A stretch of 64,000 nucleotides of DNA from contig NC_092051.1 in the NCBI RefSeq assembly GCF_003086295.3, positions 80,670,445 through 80,734,444 on the forward strand, written 5' to 3'. This DNA is from Arachis hypogaea (lineage: Eukaryota > Streptophyta > Magnoliopsida > Fabales > Fabaceae). Position numbers and translations under genes: made by a program. The notes under the pieces are model-generated. The model was not told where the DNA came from, searched no databases, and worked only from the letters and a program-made list of their open reading frames with translations. Numbering within the stretch: the stretch's first letter is position 1; each line of letters starts with the position of its first letter. This document shows positions 22,301 to 33,709 of this stretch, piece after piece.

Positions 22301-23315
22301 TCTACTGGCCCACTCTCTATAGAGACTCCAGAGAGTTTGTATGTAACTGTGACAGTTGTCAGAGAGCTGTAATCTGCCTCACAGTTATGCCATGCCTCAA
22401 CAAGGGATCCTAGAGATTGAGTTGTTTGATGTATGGAGTATTGACTTCATGGGGCCTTTCCCACCATCATATTCAAACACTTATATTCTGGTGGCAGTAG
22501 ACTATGTATCTAAATGGGTAGAAGCAATGGCAACACCCACTAATGATACTAAGACAGTGATGAAGTTCCTCCAGAAGCATATCTTCAGCAGGTTCGGTGT
22601 CCCTAGGATACTGATCAGTGATGGAGGCACTCATTTCTGCAATAAACAGCTTGACTCTGCTCTGATACGATATGAAATTAACCATAAAGTGGCGACTCCA
22701 TATCATCCACAAACAAATGGGTAGGCTGAAGTCTCAAATAGAGAATTAAAATGAATCCTGGAACGGACTGTAAGTACCCGTAGAGGAGATTGGGCAAGAA
22801 GTCTGGATGATGTTGTGTAGGCATACAGAACAAAATTCAAGACTCCTTTAGGGACCTCTCCATACCAACTTGTGTATGAAAAAGCCTGTCATCTACTAGT
22901 AGAACTGGAACACAAGGCCTACTGGGCAACCAGGTTCCTAAACCTTGATGCTAAGATAGCTGGAGAGAAAAGACTACTCCAGTTGAATGAGCTAGAGGAG
23001 TTCAGACTCAATGCTTTCGAAAATGCTAAAATCTATAAAGAGAAAGCAAAAAGATGGCATGACAAAAGACTGTCATCTAGAGTCTTTGAGCCAGGACATA
23101 AGGTCCTGCTATTTAACTCTAGGTTCAGGTTGTTCTCTGGGAAATTGAAATCCCGGTGGAGAGGACCATATGTGATTACAAGTGTGTCACCATATAGTTA
23201 TGTAGAGCTTCAAGATGATGATTCTAACAAAAATTTCATTGTTAATGGACAGAGGATCAAACATTATCTTGAAGGCAATGTTGAGCAAGAATGCTCAAAA
23301 CTGAGACTAAATTAA
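19309..23315 (+). pseudogene. pol: A1 gag C-terminus and pol (protease, RT, RNase H, integrase), broken
   Basis: Continues the gag frame of 7615-8618. Linker with GGCGTT-type modules (19336-19480); protease around 19840-20150 with DLGAS at 19900; RT about 20560-21500 with [12 protein letters not shown] at 21159-21194; RNase H about 21600-21860 ([23 protein letters not shown]); integrase about 22180-22900 with the HHCC zinc finger, [18 protein letters not shown] and the second half of the D,D,E core; GPY/F module near 23160-23215 (RWRGPYVIT). Together these would copy element RNA into DNA and insert it. Stops: TAA 19636 (also in A2), TAA near 19990, TAG 20698, 20758 and 20929, TGA 22141, TAG 22723, TAG near 22818. 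A one-base deletion near 22370 changes frame. No chromodomain is seen. Confidence 0.93.
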
Positions 23316-23346
23316 AAAGCTCAGTGAAGTCCAGCTAAAGACAGTA

Positions 23347-23374
23347 AAGAAGCGCTAACTGGGAGGCAACCCAG
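23347..23374 (+). other. Conserved post-ORF stem-loop motif, A1
   Basis: AAGAAGCGCTAACTGGGAGG followed by CAACCCAG; stem CTGGG/CCCAG around AGGCAA. It lies 31 bases after the pol stop. Confidence 0.8.
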
Positions 23375-23526
23375 CTATTATCAAATCAAATTAGATGTTT
23401 ATAACAATTATATAAGTTCATTTAATTTTGTTGTCTATGTTTATTGATGCTTTTTCAGTGAACAAGTCAAGGGTATGAAGGTTCAGACCATAAAGCAGAA
23501 GAATCACAGAGTAATAGAGCTCACTG

Positions 23527-23762
23527 GCATCAAAACGCCAGTAAAGATATCATTCTAGGCGTTAAACGCCAGAATGGGCAGCATTCGTTTAACGCCAGAC
23601 TTGGCAGCATTCTGGGCGTTCAGAAAAATGCCCAGTAAGGAAGGATTTCTGGTGTTTAACGCCAGCCAGGATACCTGGCTGGGCGTTAAACGCCCAAAAT
23701 AGCCACCATATGGGCGTTAAACGCCAGAATGACTATCATTCTGGGCGTTTAACGCCAGCACA
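23527..23762. repeat. Array of GGCGTT/AACGCC modules, A1 spacer
   Basis: About nine palindromic or half-palindromic modules such as GGCGTTAAACGCC and GGCGTTTAACGCC (for example 23559, 23588, 23611, 23656, 23683, 23713, 23745) between pol and ORF3. The intervening sequence is short and variable (CAGAATGG, CAGCATTCTGG). Confidence 0.88.
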
Positions 23763-24247
23763 GCTAGGGGAGAGGTAATTTCGTTTCCAATCCAATTTTT
23801 TCGAATTTTCATTTTTTAATTCAAAATTTTCTGCATCCAAACATTACAAACATTCATTTTTTAATTTCCATTCACAAAAATTTATAATCTTATAAATTCT
23901 TCTTGATTCTTTTTCAATTTTTCTCAATTCTCTTTCAAAACTCATTCATCTTTCCAATTTATTTTCAAATCTTTTTCATTCATTCATATCATCTTTTATT
24001 TCTTAGATGCATAAACAAAATAATTCAGATTTAACTTCCTCATATCTCTTTCATATCTTTTAAATTTTTGAAAAGAATCACATCTTTTTCACATCATGTT
24101 TATATTTTATCAATCATATCCTTCAATCATATCTTTTTTCCAAAATTTCGAACCCAATCCCCCCTCCCCTCTATTTATACATTCGGCCATCTCTATCCTC
24201 CATCATTTGAATCGTTCTCTCCACCTATTCATCTTCTTTCCTTACTT
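23763..24247 (+). other. AT-rich spacer before A1 ORF3
   Basis: No gene. T/A-rich with repeated CATATCTTTT and TTTTTCAAAT, then C-rich sequence. Open frames here are low complexity. Confidence 0.6.
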
Positions 24248-24282
24248 TTGCTTGAGGACAAGCAAACCTCTAAGTTTGGTGT
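24248..24282 (+). promoter_or_regulatory. Hairpin plus AAGTTTGGTGT module before A1 ORF3
   Basis: TTGCTTGAGGACAAGCAA (24248-24265, seven-base-pair stem) followed by AAGTTTGGTGT (24272-24282), 28 bases before the ORF3 ATG. Confidence 0.75.
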
Positions 24283-24309
24283 GATTTTCCGTGATCACTG
24301 ACCAAGATC

Positions 24310-25446
24310 ATGGCCCCTAAAGGAAAACAAACCACTCCAAGAGGTAAGAAAGAAAACAATCCAAAACCACAATGGATGCATGAGAGGTTCTGCACCAAAG
24401 AACATGCAGATCATTACTTCAAAATAGTGTGCAAAAGATCAGTGATCCCGGAAGTCAAGTTTGATCTGAAAGAAGACGAATATCCGGAGATCCAAGAGCA
24501 GATTCGAAACAGAGGCTGGGAAATCCTAGCTAATTCTGAGATGAATGTGGGAAGAAATATGGTCCAGGAATTCTATGCAAATCTGTGGCTGACAGATAAG
24601 CAAAGAATTGAGGGAACTGTCTTCCACAATTTTCGAACCATGGTCAGAGGGAGGATTATCTACTTCCATCTTGACAAAGTGAGAGAAGTCCTCAAAATTC
24701 CTTAACTGCCGGATGATCCAGAATCCTTTAATAGGAGAATGGCTAAAGATAAAAAGCTGGATCAAGTTCTAGAGGACATATGCCTCCTTGGAACCAAGTG
24801 GATAACCAATGCAGAAGGTGTTCCAAACTAACTGAAGAGAGGAGACCTTAAGCCAGTTGCTAGGGGCTAGCTAGATTTCATTGGGTGATCTATACTTTCC
24901 ATCAGTAACCGCTCTGAAGTCACTGTCAAAAGAGCAGTGATGATTCACTGTATTATGCTGGGAAAAGAAGTGGAGGTTCATCAGCTAATTCCTTGTAAAA
25001 TTTACTTATTTGCAAACAAGGAATCCACTGAAGCCAAATTGGCTTACCCAAGCTTAATCAGTCTGCTATGTAAAGATGCGAGAGTACAGATAGGTGTGGA
25101 TGAGTATATCCCAGTTGAACGCCCAATCACCAAAAGGGTAATAAATGGACCTCAAGTTCATGACAACCTCACCAAGAGGAGGGCGCATGAGCTCCTCCCA
25201 AAAATTCCTCAATTTGACTATTGGGCCCGCCTAGAAGCATCTGTCAACAAGCTGCAAGAATCTATGGATCAACTCAAAGAAGAGTAGTAGAATCAGAATA
25301 GCATGCTCTGCAAACTGCTCAGAGAACAAGAGGAGCAAGGGCGTGAGCTACAGGAACTAAAGCGCCAAAAGCTGATCCTTGAAGAGCCAGACATCCACAG
25401 ATTAAAGGAGCACCCATCTCTCAAAATAAAGGTTGTTGAGTCCTAA
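24310..25446 (+). pseudogene. A1 ORF3 (plant transposon protein-like ORF in env position)
   Basis: ATG at 24310 opens MAPKGKQTTPRGKKENNPKP (basic N-terminus). Globular part has VIPEVKFDLKEDEYPEIQEQ, QEFYANLWLTD, LKPVARG and SNRSEVTVKRA; the C-terminus is a coiled-coil-like region (LQESMDQLKEE...LLREQEEQG). Stops: TAA near 24703, TAA near 24829, TAG near 24868, TGA near 24886, two consecutive TAG at about 25285-25290. It lies after pol, where retroviruses have env, but shows no signal peptide, fusion peptide or membrane anchor. Possible roles are RNA or particle binding; this is speculation. Confidence 0.82.
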
Positions 25447-26598
25447 CTCTGTGATAACTTTTATTATTAGAAACCTATTTTAAGAGTTACATAAGCATTA
25501 GTATTAGAGTCATTTATTTTTGTCTTTAAATTCCTTTCCTCTACTATTATTTGTCTGCTTTTATACTTATTTTATGTCTTATTTTTATTCCATGATCAAT
25601 AAAATTTAGAGTATATGCCTTAAAGCTATGAATGACTCCATGAATCCCTCACCTTTCTTAAAAGAAAAATGTTTTTATTTACAAAAGAACAAGAAGTACA
25701 TAATTTTAAAATTTATCTTGAAATTAGCTGAATTATGTTGATGTCGTGGCAATACTTTTTGTTTTCTGAATGAATGCTTGAACAGTGCATATTTTTGAAA
25801 TTGTAGTTTATGAATGTTAAAATTGTTGGCTCTTGAAAGAATAATGAAAAGGAGAAATATTATTGATAATCTAAAAAATCATAAAATTGATTCTTGAAGC
25901 AAGAAAAAGCAGTGAATACAAAGCTTGCGAAAAAGAAAAATAAAGAAAAAAAAAAGAGAAAAAGAAAAGTTAAAAAAAAAGAAAGAAAGAAAAAGAAAAA
26001 GCAAGCAGAAAAAGCCAATAACCCTTTAAACCAAAAGGCAAGGGTAAAAAGGATCCAAGGCTTTGAGCATTAATGGATAGGAGGGCCTAAAGGAATAAAA
26101 TCCTGGCCTAAGCGGCTAAACCAAGCTGTCCCTAACCATGTGCATGTGACGTGAAGGTGTCAAGTGAAAAACTTGAGACTGAGTGGTTAAATTCATGGTC
26201 CAAAGCAAAAAAAGTGTGCCTAAGAGCTCTGGGCACCTTTAACTGGGGACTCTAGCAAAGCTGAGTCACAATCTGAAAAGGTTCACCAGTTATGTGTCTG
26301 TGGCATTTATGTATTCGGTGGTAATACTGGAAAATAAAATGCTTAGGATCACGGCCAAGACTCATAAAGTAGCCATGTTCAAGAATCAACATACTGAACT
26401 AGGAGAATCAATAACACTATCTAAATTCTGAGTTCCTATGCATGCCAATCATTCTGAACTCCAAAGGATAAAGTGAGATGCCAAAACTGTTCAGAAGCAA
26501 AAAGGCTATTAGTCCCGCTCATCTAATTGGAGTTAAGCTTCATTGGTATTTTGAAACTTATTGTATATTCTCTTCTTGTTATCCTATTTTATTTTTAG
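25447..26598 (+). other. A1 3' noncoding region
   Basis: No gene. Contains a purine tract (about 25905-26015) and the conserved stretch with GGATCCAAGGCTTTGAGCAT and CTAAGCGGCTAAACCAAG shared with B1, B2 and A2. Confidence 0.75.
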
Positions 26599-26635
26599 TT
26601 GCTTGGGGACAAGCGACAATTTAATTTTGGTGTTG
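26599..26635 (+). promoter_or_regulatory. A1 hairpin plus AATTTTGGTGTTG at the 3' LTR
   Basis: TTGCTTGGGGACAAGCGA (one stem mismatch) followed by AATTTTGGTGTTG (26623-26635) directly against the LTR at 26636. Confidence 0.65.
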
Positions 26636-28189
26636 TGATGAGCAGATAATTTATACCCTTTTTGGTATTATTTTTAGGTAGTTTTTAGTATGCTTTAGTT
26701 ACTTTTCATCATATTTTTATTAGTTTTTATTCAAAAATAACATTTCTGGACTTCACTATGAGTTTGTGTGTTTCTCTGTAAATTCGAGTATTTTCTGGCT
26801 GAAATTGAGGGACCTGAGCAAAAATCTGATTCAAAGGCTGAAAAAGGACTGCAGATGCTTTTGGATTCTGACCCTCCTGCACTCGAAGTGGATTTTTTGG
26901 AGATACAGATACCGAATTGGCGAGCTCTCAGTTGCGTTGGAAAGTAGACATCTTGGGCGTCCAAAGCCAGCCTAAAACTTTCTGGCGTAAAATGCCAGAA
27001 TTGGCATGATTCTTGGCGTTAAACGCCCATTTTGGCACCCAGGGTGGCGTTTAACTCCAACTTTGGGCATATGCACGTGAAAGCTTGAAAAGCTCAGCCC
27101 AGGCATGCACCAAGTGGGTCCCAGAAGTGGATTTCTGCACTATCTGCACTTAGTTACTCATTTTTCTGTAAACCTAGGTTACTAGTCTAGTATAAAAACT
27201 ACTTTTAGAGATTCACTTTGTACCTCATGACATTTTTCACTTCATATTGTATCTTCTATAGCATGAGTCTCTAAACCCCATAGGTGGGGGTGAGGAGCTC
27301 TGATGTGTTTCAATGGATTAATGCAATTACTACCGTATTCTATTCAATCACGCTTGATTCTATTCTAAGATACTCACTCGTACTTCAATATGGAGAATAT
27401 GATGATCCGTGACACTCATCACTATCCTCAACCCTATGAACGCGTGCCTGATAACCACTCCCGTTCTATCTGAGCTCAACGTAGTCTATGGGCGACAGCT
27501 TGAGTGCATATCTCTTGGGTTTCTAATCCACGGACCGCGTCCGGTGGTTAGAACCTTCGTGGTATAGGCTAGAACCAATTGGCAGCACTCCTGGGATCCG
27601 GAAAGTCTAAACCTTGTCTGTGGTATTTGGAGTAGGATCCGGGAAGGGATGACTGTGACGAGCTTCGAACCTGCGAATGTTGGGTACAGTGACAGTGTGC
27701 AAAAGGACAAGGGTCCTATTCCGACGCTAGTCGGAACCGATAGATGATTAGCCGTGCGATAGCTGTACATGGTAGTTTTCATCCGATATGAGAAATCCGA
27801 TTGTTGATTAGCCGTGCAGAGATCGTACCTGGTATTTTTCATCCGAGAGGATCATACAGCTTACCATTGAAGGAAGCCATGCATGTTTGGAGAAGAAGAC
27901 AGTAGAAAAGCAGAGATTCAGACGACAGAGCATCTCCGGAACCTCAGCCTGTTTCTCATTACTGAATCACAAGTACTATTTATTTCATGTTATTTATTTT
28001 TCATAAATACAATCACTCTTATCATTAATCTCCTGACTAAGATTTACAAAATAACCATAGCTTGCTTCAAGTCGACAATCTCCATGGGATCGACCCCTTA
28101 CTCACGTAAGGTATTACTTGGACGACCCAGTGCACTTGCTGGTTAGTTGTGTAGAGTTGTAAAAAGTGTAATCACAATTTCGTGCACCA
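26636..28189 (+). repeat. A1 3' LTR (1554 bp)
   Basis: Starts TGATGAGCAGATAATTTA and ends TTTCGTGCACCA. Collinear with 4744-6350 but with a deletion of about 55 bp near 26955. Followed by the duplication CTAAT. Confidence 0.95.
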
Positions 28190-29315
28190 CTAATCTCAAT
28201 CCAAAAGTCCTAGTCAAATTACTAATTGAATTAGTTAAAGATTAGCGTCAATGGAAACAATATTAACTAACAACTCTAGATCACCAACATAACTTGGGTA
28301 TTCGTGACTCAAGATCACCTAATTCCTCTTTCCAAGCCAAGAATGCTCAAAAAGCTACTCTAACATCCAACCAAGCATTTTGTCAAACACTTGGAAGGCA
28401 TAAAAGGAAAGCATAATAAATTGCGAGGAAGAATAAAATCTACCAACTACCAATTGCAAGGAAACAATATTAACAACTCAAATCAATAATAAAAGAACAT
28501 CAAACATTAAATTGCATTAAAAGAGATCCAAAATCCAACATGAGTTCATTAACATAAAAGAGGCATAAAGGGGAAATTAACATGAAAACTAGGAGAATCA
28601 AGCTATTAGAGCATGAAAGTGTAAAGAAAATAAGATGAGAACAATAAATTGAAGCTAGATCTAAGAGGGAAATAAGCCTAAGAACCCTAATTCTAGAGAG
28701 AAGAGGGAGCTTCTCTCTCTAGAAACTAAACTACATGATGCTAAGCTACCACTAATTGCTCCCCCTTTGCTCAAGCTTGAATTCTGCATGAAATACCCTC
28801 AGAAACGAGTTGGATTTGGGTATGGGCAGCTCAAAAATCACCCCCAGCAATTTCACTTTAAGTGAGTCACGTGGCGGGCGTCACGCGTAGGCGTGGGTGA
28901 CGCATGCGCGTCACTGGCCAAAACTCCTACTCACGCGTACGCGTGGGTGACGCGTGCGCGTGGCTTGTAAATCTTCAACGCACGCGTACGCGTGGATGAC
29001 GCATGCGCGTGGCCCTCAATTCTCCAAATGCTCATTTCTTCATGAATTCTCCACTTTGCATGCTTTTCTCTTCATTTCTTCCATCCAATTCTTGCCTTAT
29101 GAACCTAAAATCACTCAACAAACACATCAAGGTATCGAATGGAATTAAAGTGAATTAAAATCACCAATTTAGGGGCCTAAAAGGCATGTTTTTATACTTA
29201 AGCACAAATTAAGTGAGAATCACAAAACCATGCTATTTCATTGAATAAATGTGAGAAAAGGTAATAAAATCCCCTAAATTAAGCACAAGATAAACCACAA
29301 AATTGGGGTTTATCA
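28190..29315 (-). repeat. Element C 5' LTR, second part
   Basis: Continues the LTR cut at 4743. Ends GGGGTTTATCA at 29315 (minus-strand start TGATAAACCCC). It contains ACGCGT/ACGCGTACGCGT modules at about 28876-29011 and a CTCTCT tract. Short open frames are not supported. Confidence 0.88.
28876..29011. repeat. ACGCGTACGCGT modules in the element C LTR
   Basis: Six modules of type ACGCGTACGCGTGGGTGACG, several decayed to GCATGCGCGT. Same module class as 1849-2099, about 40395-40505 and 62900-63190. Confidence 0.85.
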
Positions 29316-29394
29316 TGAATCTGCGGGTTTACCTTGATTTTGATGATTTTTTTCAGTAATCGAAGCTTTTTTACCTAAAATTTATGGTTTTTAG

Positions 29395-29730
29395 GTAGAA
29401 CACTTAGTGGTAGGCCATTGCTTTCGACCGAAGGCTCTTTCACTTATTATCATTCTGTGGCTGTTAATTTTCTAAGTGGTTATGATTTGCTTGGACGAAC
29501 AAAATATCAGATTAGGACAACAGAATAAGTTAATGCTGCACTTGTTGCATGCAACAGTTTGAAGCTTGATGGCCTTGTTATCAGTGGAGGTATACTTACT
29601 TTTTTTGGAACTTCATATGTTTCTTAACACGTTGAGCTTTAAAAGAGTTTTCTAACCATTGAGATGTATGATGTTTTAGGTGTTACATGAAACACGGATG
29701 TTGCGCAACTTGCAGAAACTTGATTACATT
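29395..29730 (+). pseudogene. Fragment of PFP alpha-subunit gene (pyrophosphate-fructose 6-phosphate phosphotransferase)
   Basis: Frame about 29488-29589 reads YDLLGRTKYQIRTTE, stop, VNAALVACNSLKLDGLVI, the conserved region of plant PFP (cytosolic, reversible PPi-dependent phosphorylation of fructose 6-phosphate). A GT donor at 29590 and an AG acceptor at 29678-29679 bracket a short intron, and the next exon reads GVT, stop, NTDVAQLAET, in agreement with the known GVTSNTDAAQLAE stretch. The exon probably starts near 29395. The two stops, loss of everything up- and downstream and the retained intron mark a genomic, not cDNA-derived, gene fragment. Alpha rather than beta subunit is my best reading. 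Confidence 0.8.
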
Positions 29731-30415
29731 GATTCTCTTGCAATTGTGATCTTCTCCTCCAAAGTTAATAGAATTGGTTATAGGTCTCACAAGCCTAACG
29801 AGTGTAAATCATTGAAATTTTATTGGCATTTTGCATTAGGGTAATGAATCTAGAAAGTAGGCCATTTTGTGTGATTCATGTGTACTAGTGTGTAACTTTA
29901 TGATATAATCTTAAATTTGTTTTTGAAGAAGACATCACATTCCATTTCTTTGTTCATGGGTAGTGTAGATTTTAGTTACAAATTAGTTTGTTGTAGGCAG
30001 AAAACTATCAGCACAAGAATTGTAGTTTTGTGGAGATTGCTTGTACACAAGGTAACATTGCTTAAGCTCAGGTTCATATTGAGACCATTGGTTTTCTTCT
30101 GCTTTTGGTATATCCTTATGATGGTTGATGTTTGTTCTTGTTGCTTATTAGAATTTGTATTGGACAATGATGTTAGAGACAATTGGATGACTTACATTGG
30201 GCTCAGTTTAATTAGCAATTCTTTCCAGAAAATTTGGCACTCCTTTTACTTTCATATTTGAACATTTATTATGAGAAAAAAGTATTGAGTTCTTTTCTCA
30301 ACACCCTGGAAAGCACATATTTAGATGTGAATCATAAATCACATATATAATAAGATAATTCCTTATAGACTAGATTTACAAAAGTATATATCATTTTTTT
30401 TCTTTGGTATATTAG
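29731..30415 (+). other. Gene-fragment cassette, unassigned stretch
   Basis: AT-rich, intron-like sequence between the PFP and CWF19-like fragments. Open frames of 60-114 residues (for example 29917-30261) are hydrophobic and unlike any family I recognise. Confidence 0.5.
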
Positions 30416-31648
30416 TTGCATCTGATCTCTTGCACTTCACCTGTAAAGAGAAATTGCCAGAGGAAGATCCTGTTGAGGAGGTATAAATCAGTGTCGATAA
30501 TTTTTTTCCCTTTAGCAAATGAATATGCTGACATTTGCTAATATTAGTTGCATCTGCTGTTGTATACTTTTGTTTGAAGGAATAATAATTGACCAATATT
30601 TCACTTTGCTTTTGACACTCGAGTAGGCAAAGAATATTTCCATTTTGTTTGCAGCTTGTCTGCTCCTTTTATTCTCATGGCTATTGTAGGATTAAAAAGA
30701 CTAAATATTTTATTTTCTTTGGTCAATTAAGGTGAATCCTAAGGAGTTGAATCCATATCTGAAGGATAATGGAAGTGGCTACCCAGAAGAAAGTGATAGG
30801 ACTAAAGTTGGTGTAGGCCAACTTTTATCTGCTTCCCTTGTCAGGGATGGGGGAGCAAGTTGGAGACTTAAAGCTTTAAAGCGTGCATAAGAGCTGAGCA
30901 AGCAGCTCTAGAAGGGCGTAGCTTTCAAGAGATTTTTTTTACTTACTTTCCAGATATTCTTCATTTGTTTTGTACTCACACGTTAGAAAATAAATCCTAG
31001 TCCATCTTTTAAAATTTTAGCTTTTTGCTATATGGATACACACACAGGTTGTGGCTGAGAGGTGGGGTTCTCTTGGTGACTTGACTGCATCAAATGCAGT
31101 TGCCCCAGCTCGTGCTCATGTACGTGCCATAAGAAGTAGGCAAAGAGGTGAAACAGAAGAGAAATCAGCAGATACCGATAAGCAAAGTCGAAGGGATTAT
31201 AAAAGGGTAACAAATAAGAGAACTATTGCATTCTTCTTTGTTCAATGACTATTTCTTCAGAAACTTATTATAATACCAAACTCACTTTTGTTGAGACCGT
31301 GAAGTATATTCCATTTTATTTCACTGAATTTTTATAATATAACAATAGCAGGACTACTCGAAGGATGTTTCTGTGCGGCATAGTGAAATGAAAGCACCTA
31401 AAGTTCGAGATTCTTTATCTTGGGGGAAGCAAAAAAGTCAACATTCTGCTAAGTTTGTTAGCAACAAGAGTAGCAATTATGATAGTTCTTCTATAGAAGG
31501 TATTGAGCCAGTAAATGATTCATCTGAAGCAAATGCACCTGACAATAGCACTGAAGTTATGAAGACTAGGATGACTACAAACCAGCTGGCAGCGAGGGCT
31601 ATACAACTTCGTTTGAAGGGAAAGCGCGAAGAAGCCGAGAAACTAATG
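30416..31648 (+). pseudogene. Fragment of a CWF19-like (CWF19L2-type) gene with four exons
   Basis: Four exon-like blocks with splice borders: about 30416-30480 (KEKLPEEDPVEE), 30732-30932 (VNPKELNPYLKDNGSGYPEE, then GGASWRLKALKRA), 31048-31206 (VVAERWGSLGDLTAS, RAHVRAIRSR) and 31352-31648 (KAPKVRDSLSWGK, TTNQLAARAIQLRLKGKREE). These follow the order of plant CWF19-like protein 2, a nuclear spliceosome-associated protein with a C-terminal CwfJ region. In the second exon a TAA follows KALKRA and a small indel moves the rest (EQAALEGRSFQE) to another frame; the donor after it is AT instead of GT. The N-terminus and the whole CwfJ region are missing. A truncated, dead genomic copy. Confidence 0.82.
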
Positions 31649-32314
31649 GTAAGACCATATGTAAAGTCATTTTATCGTCAAGGGAGCATGCCTTTCTAGT
31701 TACAAAATTACTTTGACTGTTGTTTTTTAATTAGTACTCTTTTGGTGGATAACAAGAAGCAAAGATTATGAACACACAACAGGGAAATCAAGCTTATACA
31801 TTAGATTAAGATCTGAAGGGGATTTTAGCAGGTATTTTTTACTATCTTGAAATCATATGTACTCCCCCCACCACCCAAAAAAAAATTTCTTTTTTCTCAT
31901 CCTGTTTCTCTGAGTCCCATATGCATGCAACTTAGAACAGAGTCTAAGGGGAAAGTTTTATTATAGCAGCAAAAAGGGGGGGCAATTTTGTCATTTTTTT
32001 ATTTCTCTATGCAACTTTCTACAAATGTTATTATTTTGGGATACATTAAAGTGATAACTGTTTGTATCAACCATTTTCATTTCCTTGTTAATTAATAAAC
32101 CAAAATAATGTTTATTATCTTCTCATTCTTAGCCATTTCTCTGTAATATGGCTACCCGATTCACTGCAAGTTTAGTTTTTAAATAAATAGTTTTTATCTC
32201 TGCCAATTTTTCCAATTTTTTTATAACAAGTTAGATGCTTAGAAAAGAACAAAAAGTAGACTTTTTCCATGATGACTTCTTTATTGCTTACAGTATTTGT
32301 ATGGTTTATTTCAG
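31649..32314 (+). other. Intron-like AT-rich stretch
   Basis: No gene seen. AT-rich with homopolymer runs; ends in an AG acceptor at 32313-32314. Confidence 0.5.
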
Positions 32315-32476
32315 TCTATACAGAAGAGATGGAATGAGGCTTATGTTAGCTATTACAAGAAGGTTAGAGCGTCAAATAGTTCCACTGCAGTTCCACTACC
32401 GCCGCCACCTTCAATCTCTTCAGATGAGGACTATAATGATGATGGGGATGAAGATGACACTGACGACTATAGCTGA
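32315..32476 (+). pseudogene. Terminal exon-like block of unknown protein
   Basis: After the acceptor AG the frame reads SIQKRWNEAYVSYYKKVRAS, then a run of prolines (PLPPPPS) and a very acidic tail (DEDYNDDGDEDDTDDYS) ending in TGA at 32474. It does not fit CWF19. It could be the last exon of a third captured gene or the C-terminal exon of a transposon protein; I cannot decide. Confidence 0.45.
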
Positions 32477-32799
32477 TAAATTTAGTACGGTTGAACAATA
32501 CATTGAATTTATGTTTTGAATTATAATTGATGTATCAATGCACTTTGTTGATGTATGGTTGTTACTTATTATAGTTGATGTATCAATACACTTTGTTTAT
32601 GTTTTGAATTATATTGACTTACTTGTTTATAGTATTTTTCTTTTAGTTTGCTAATATGATGAATTTGTTTATTTTTTGAAATATTATAAATATTCAAATT
32701 CAAATTAGATAAAAATTTGTATTTATTAAATTTATATTTATTTTGTATGAAAACAAGTTTATTTTGCAATGGAAAAATTTTTAAAAAATTTATTTTACC
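32477..32799. other. AT-rich stretch without genes
   Basis: Very AT-rich. A duplicated segment is visible: ATTATAATTGATGTATCAAT at about 32519 and ATTATAGTTGATGTATCAAT at about 32567, each followed by ACACTTTGTT-type sequence. Confidence 0.6.
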
Positions 32800-33170
32800 T
32801 TATTGATGGATTTACAGACGGATTTTCTGTCTGTATTCAGAGTTTGGAATGGTTTTCCAAGGCTCCAATTACTGACAAAAAATCTGTTGCTAATTACTGA
32901 CAAAAAATCCGTCGAAAAATATGTCTCTAATTACCAACGAAAAATCCGTCGGAAAGTTTGACGTTTCAAGGAAATGGAGGGGAGAATTTACCAAGGAAAA
33001 ATCTGTCGATAACGGGTAAAAATCTGTCGGTAAATTACCGACGAAAAAAATTGTCGGTAAATAATTTCCGACCGGACTTTTACAGAGGAACGAAATCCGT
33101 CGGTGACCAAAAATCCGTTTGTAATAAAGACCAAATCTGTCTGTATTAAACAATTTTTTAGTTGTAAAAA
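32800..33170. repeat. CACTA-type subterminal repeat region
   Basis: Dense direct and inverted copies of AAAAATCCGTCGG / CCGACGGA-type motifs (for example 32877, 32904, 32940, 32996, 33022, 33037, 33095 and 33109). Such CCGACGGA/TCCGTCGG repeats are typical of the subterminal parts of plant CACTA transposons. A degenerate end (TTTTTTAGTTGTA) lies near 33157. No clear CACTA terminal inverted repeat is left. Confidence 0.65.
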
Positions 33171-33709
33171 AATTTACTAATAAATAACATTTTTCTAGTA
33201 AGACAGAAAAGTATTCTATCATGATTACTTTTATCTACTGGGTCTAAATTTATTCGATAAAAAATTTTACTGAAAATTTTTAATCAGTTTAGCTTCACCA
33301 ATATATTTTACAGATATTTTGAAATCGAAATCGAAATAATATAAAATACCAAAAAAGCTTTTATTGGTATATTTTTCTATTTTTTTTGCTTTTTTTATTA
33401 CAGTAAAAAGCAATAATAAAATAAGTACTATTTTTTAATAATTATTCTTCAAGAATTAATTCTAATCACAAATTTTACTTTTATTTTCTTCCATAAACCA
33501 TTATCCACCATATATTAATTCACTATGTAATAAATTAACCTAAAGTAATAATGATTAGATCACTAAATATTTAAATACATGATCAAAACCACTCTCATTC
33601 TTCTCTCCCTCACCTTGGAGGAATAGCCCCCTCTCTCTCTCACTAACAAAAATACATCATTAAATCATGTGTTAAAGAGATAAGTGACAATAGACCAAAA
33701 GCATAGGGT
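33171..33709. other. AT-rich stretch without genes
   Basis: AT-rich, nothing recognised apart from a CTCTCT tract near 33635. Confidence 0.6.

Larger units (their letters stand above)
4744..28189 (+). mobile_element. A1: Athila-like Ty3/gypsy retrotransposon, inserted in the LTR of element C
   Basis: Bounded by two LTRs (4744-6350 and 26636-28189), each TG...CA, and flanked by a perfect 5-bp target duplication CTAAT (4739-4743 and 28190-28194). Order inside: tRNA-Asp primer site, long leader, gag, [B1 insertion], protease, RT, RNase H, integrase, spacer, third ORF, purine-rich 3' region, 3' LTR. Without B1 it measures about 12.75 kb. The RT ([12 protein letters not shown]) and the third ORF after pol are typical of the Athila lineage, which has been called retrovirus-like because of the ORF in the env position. 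Every frame is broken, so the copy is dead. It is younger than element C and older than B1. Confidence 0.93.

Noticed and set aside
30416..31648. Intact CWF19-like host gene
   Set aside because: Missing N-terminus and CwfJ region, a stop and an indel in the second exon and a lost splice donor show that it is a fragment.
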